From NCBI GenBank assembly GCA_903939665.1, contig CAJAHZ010000043.1:1-8740 (forward strand): a stretch of 8,740 nt of DNA. Direction: 5' to 3'. This document shows, piece by piece, positions 7,138 to 8,740 of this stretch (position 1 is the stretch's first letter; each line of letters starts with the position of its first letter). Position numbers and translations under genes: made by a program. The stretch comes from an uncultured Pseudomonadota bacterium. Its GTDB lineage: Bacteria > Pseudomonadota > Gammaproteobacteria > Burkholderiales > Rhodocyclaceae. The notes beneath the pieces are model-generated. The model did no database searches. It was not told the origin of the DNA and was given only the letters and a program-made list of their open reading frames with translations.

Positions 7138-7818
7138 ATGCCCGACATTCCTGCCATGCAACCACTTTCTATCCAGAGTCATTTGCGCTTCCCGCTCACC
7201 CGCCTACTCGCCAACGGGGGGGGGGTACGTATTCTACGAGCCCTCTTTCTTTATGGCGGTCCTTTAAGTGTTACGCAGATATCTCATGAAACCGGGATTA
7301 CACCGCAAGGTGTCAGACTCGCTTTAAATAACCTGATTGGACAACAGATTGTTACTGAGATGGGGCGGGCGCGTTCGATGCTGTACCAGGCCAACATGAA
7401 ACACCCCATGGCGTCATCACTGAATGCCCTGTTCGCTGATGAGAAGGCTCACTGGGAGTCTATTCTGAGGTCTCTACGTTCTTTAATCGGCGCGATCGAC
7501 TCTGTTGAAGCTGCCTGGTATTACGGCAGCGTTGCCCGAGCAGAGGATCGTCCTGACAGCGATCTCGATATTGCCATCGTCGCTTCCGGTGAATTGGACG
7601 CGACCGTTGAAGTCGTTAGGGAAGCACTGCGCTCCGTAGAGTCGTCTTACGCAATTACATGCTCCGTTGCCGGCGTACACGTTTCAGAAGTCGCTCGGAT
7701 GGCCGAGGAGAATGTTTGGTGGAAAGAAGTTGCCAGAGACGCCCAAGTGCTAAAGGGAGTTCTTCCTGACCGCCTCGTAAGGAAACTGGCCGCATCCGCA
7801 ACAGCGAAGTCAGCATGA
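7138..7818 (+). CDS. Winged-helix / MNT nucleotidyltransferase fusion, probable antitoxin
   Basis: 226 residues in two parts. Residues about 20-90 look like a winged helix-turn-helix: RILRALFLYGGPLSVTQISH, then ETGITPQGVRLALNNL as the recognition region, then a wing and YQANMKHP. Residues about 115-210 are a minimal nucleotidyltransferase (MNT) domain with the signature YYGSVARAEDRPDSDLDIAI, that is Gly130-Ser131 and the metal-binding pair Asp142/Asp144. A third catalytic carboxylate is not obvious in the later strand (YAITCSVAGVHVSE), as also seems common in this HTH-fused subgroup. MNT proteins paired with HEPN proteins act as antitoxins, some by AMPylating the toxin; the HTH adds likely autoregulation. 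The ATG at 7138 lacks a Shine-Dalgarno, and ATG 7156 is an alternative start. The stop overlaps the next start as ATGA, implying translational coupling. Ten consecutive G at 7216-7225 (codons 27-30) could slip. The antitoxin role is inferred from domain and partner. Confidence 0.82.
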   Translation: MPDIPAMQPLSIQSHLRFPLTRLLANGGGVRILRALFLYGGPLSVTQISHETGITPQGVRLALNNLIGQQIVTEMGRARSMLYQANMKHPMASSLNALFADEKAHWESILRSLRSLIGAIDSVEAAWYYGSVARAEDRPDSDLDIAIVASGELDATVEVVREALRSVESSYAITCSVAGVHVSEVARMAEENVWWKEVARDAQVLKGVLPDRLVRKLAASATAKSA

Positions 7819-8303
7819 CGCGAACGGGATCACAAAGAAAAGTGGACCACGATTTCTGGATTGGACGTCTTGAACAAGGTCGCGTTTATAGAGAAGCGGC
7901 AGAGCAGGCTATTTCTCTCGCTGAACCAGGGCAAAATATGAATCCAGCACTATCGCATATTGTGCTGGCGGCAATTGCTTATTGCGACTGTTTAACGGCT
8001 AAGCGAAAATTGGTCGTAAATAGCGGCGATCACGGAGCGGGCACACGATTACTGCGGGACGCGATGCAAAATCTTCTTCCCGATTCTCAGGAGAATCGCC
8101 TGAAGCGAATTATAGGGAAAAAAGATGAGGTTCAGTACGGTGTGCGACCCAATTTGGCTCATCAGGCTGCGAAGATGATGGAAGATCTGAATGAGTTCGC
8201 GCAATGGGTAGAGGACGTAATCGCCCGTGAAAGGACGCCTCTTTGCCCTCTATGTCATGTCGTTCCCTGCGTCTGCAAGACCAGTCGCAAAAAATTACGG
8301 TAA
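7815..8303 (+). CDS. HEPN-like protein, probable toxin of the MNT pair
   Basis: 162 residues, mainly helical, encoded directly after the MNT gene with a 4-base overlap (ATGA). The N-terminal helices (residues about 12-65) and the C-terminal helix (about 112-138, HQAAKMMEDLNEFAQWVEDV) with KKDEVQYG in front fit a HEPN-type four-helix bundle. Arg111-x4-His116 (RPNLAH) matches the R-X4-6-H signature of HEPN ribonucleases. Canonical HepT toxins continue as HXY, and the tyrosine is the AMPylation site; here the following residues are Gln117-Ala118. The C-terminus has an unusual cysteine cluster: Cys144, Cys147, Cys152 and Cys154 with His148 (C-x2-C-x4-C-x-C), a possible metal-binding tail, followed by basic residues. 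The gene is visibly more AT-rich than fadD. If the R-H pair is catalytic it would cleave RNA, with the upstream protein as antidote. Alternatively it is a non-catalytic HEPN partner whose R-x4-H spacing is fortuitous. Confidence 0.72.
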   Translation: MTRTGSQRKVDHDFWIGRLEQGRVYREAAEQAISLAEPGQNMNPALSHIVLAAIAYCDCLTAKRKLVVNSGDHGAGTRLLRDAMQNLLPDSQENRLKRIIGKKDEVQYGVRPNLAHQAAKMMEDLNEFAQWVEDVIARERTPLCPLCHVVPCVCKTSRKKLR

Positions 8304-8575
8304 TGCTCATCGAAGGCAGAATGTTGTGCATTGCGGTAGCGTAAAGGCATAATTGCAAAAAGGCAGGTGCCGGCCAGTTGGAGCCATTCGACCGCTGAAG
8401 CTGTGGGGCCGGTCTAGACTGTAAGCGGAAGTAGGATTTTTAGAGACGACGACTGCAAACACATCGTTGCAGTCGTTCACGCTATTCCCCCGGAAATGGA
8501 TTTGCTCCATCTAAACGGTTATGCAAGCATGTTGGCGAAGCAAAACAACTATCACCACGTCGAGGAGTTATCAAG
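8304..8575. other. Non-coding spacer after the HEPN gene
   Basis: 272 bases without a supported gene. It contains a segment (8359-8395) that resembles in reverse orientation part of the spacer before the module, a perfect long hairpin at 8449-8476 and a small hairpin ATGGA/TCCAT at 8496-8510. The sequence GAGGAG at 8562-8567 is the ribosome binding site of the next gene. No confident promoter could be assigned. Confidence 0.5.
8449..8476 (+). repeat. Perfect 10-bp inverted repeat (hairpin)
   Basis: ACGACTGCAA (8449-8458) and TTGCAGTCGT (8467-8476) are exact reverse complements around an 8-base loop. No T-run follows on either strand, so it is not a typical intrinsic terminator. It lies 99 bases before the start of the secreted-protein gene and 145 bases after the HEPN stop, so it could be a factor-dependent transcription end, an operator or part of a structured leader. 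Confidence 0.55.
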
Positions 8576-8740
8576 ATGAAGATCAACATGAAACCTTATT
8601 GGGCTGCCCTGATTGTTTTGGCTACTTCCGCTACGAACGTCATGGCTGGAACCCCGCTTAAAGATCTTCAAGAGAAAGGGCTCAAGCCACTCACCAACGC
8701 AGAATTGATCAAGCTACTACCCGGTAACACCCTGTATCAC
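8576..8740 (+). CDS. Secreted protein of unknown function, N-terminal fragment
   Basis: The first 55 codons of a gene cut by the window end. The start ATG at 8576 is supported by GAGGAG at 8562-8567. Residues 1-24 are a classical Sec signal peptide: a short positive N-region (MKINMK), a hydrophobic core (WAALIVLATSAT) and an A-x-A-like site NVMA, with cleavage expected before Gly25. There is no lipobox cysteine, so the product is likely periplasmic or secreted. The visible mature part contains LTNAELIKLLPGNTLYH. A pattern of L-T-x-x-E-L-x-x-L-L-x-G-N-T is something I recall from several small uncharacterised periplasmic protein families (DUF995-like), but the fragment is too short to assign one. 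No functional link to the HEPN/MNT pair is evident; it is separated from it by 272 bases. Confidence 0.75.
   Translation, partial: MKINMKPYWAALIVLATSATNVMAGTPLKDLQEKGLKPLTNAELIKLLPGNTLYH

Noticed and set aside
8307..8510. 67-codon minus-strand frame in the spacer after the HEPN gene
   Set aside because: No ribosome binding site and protein-like features absent; it spans the hairpin and the repeat-like segment.

Overview
The window reads as chromosomal DNA of a betaproteobacterium. The closest protein resemblances I can recall, together with the fairly high-GC coding style, suggest the Rhodocyclales (Dechloromonas/Azonexus/Accumulibacter-like), but this is an inference from protein style and not from a search. 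No rRNA, tRNA, CRISPR array or insertion sequence is visible.

Layout. (1) 1-501 (+): 3' end of a UvrD/AddA-type helicase-nuclease, with its PD-(D/E)XK nuclease domain. (2) 534-4329 (-): a likely three-gene transcription unit running right to left. It encodes a small soluble histidine kinase, a response regulator whose output half is a TPR array, and the LOG-family nucleotide nucleosidase PpnN. (3) 4534-4983 (+): a divergent two-CBS-domain protein. (4) 5131-6801 (+): long-chain acyl-CoA synthetase FadD, behind a strong Shine-Dalgarno and a repeat-rich leader. (5) 6802-7137: gene-poor spacer. (6) 7138-8303 (+): a compact two-gene module, a winged-helix/MNT-nucleotidyltransferase fusion overlapping a HEPN-like protein by ATGA. 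It looks like a HEPN/MNT toxin-antitoxin variant and its composition is visibly more AT-rich than fadD. (7) 8304-8575: non-coding spacer with a perfect 10-bp hairpin. (8) 8576-8740 (+): start of a secreted protein, cut by the window edge.

How the parts fit. The kinase and TPR-regulator are neighbours and probably a cytoplasmic two-component pair; sharing a unit with ppnN suggests, without proving, a link to nucleotide or stringent-response physiology. The housekeeping block ends after fadD. The HEPN/MNT module sits between two gene-poor spacers that carry weakly similar inverted segments, as expected of an accessory insertion.

Most interesting signals: the DNA-binding antitoxin carries an uninterrupted run of ten G near its start, where gain or loss of one G gives an early stop. 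The partner has an R-X4-H motif but lacks the tyrosine that follows in canonical HepT (RX4HXY), and it ends in a cysteine-rich tail. A second run of nine G lies in the CBS-domain gene.
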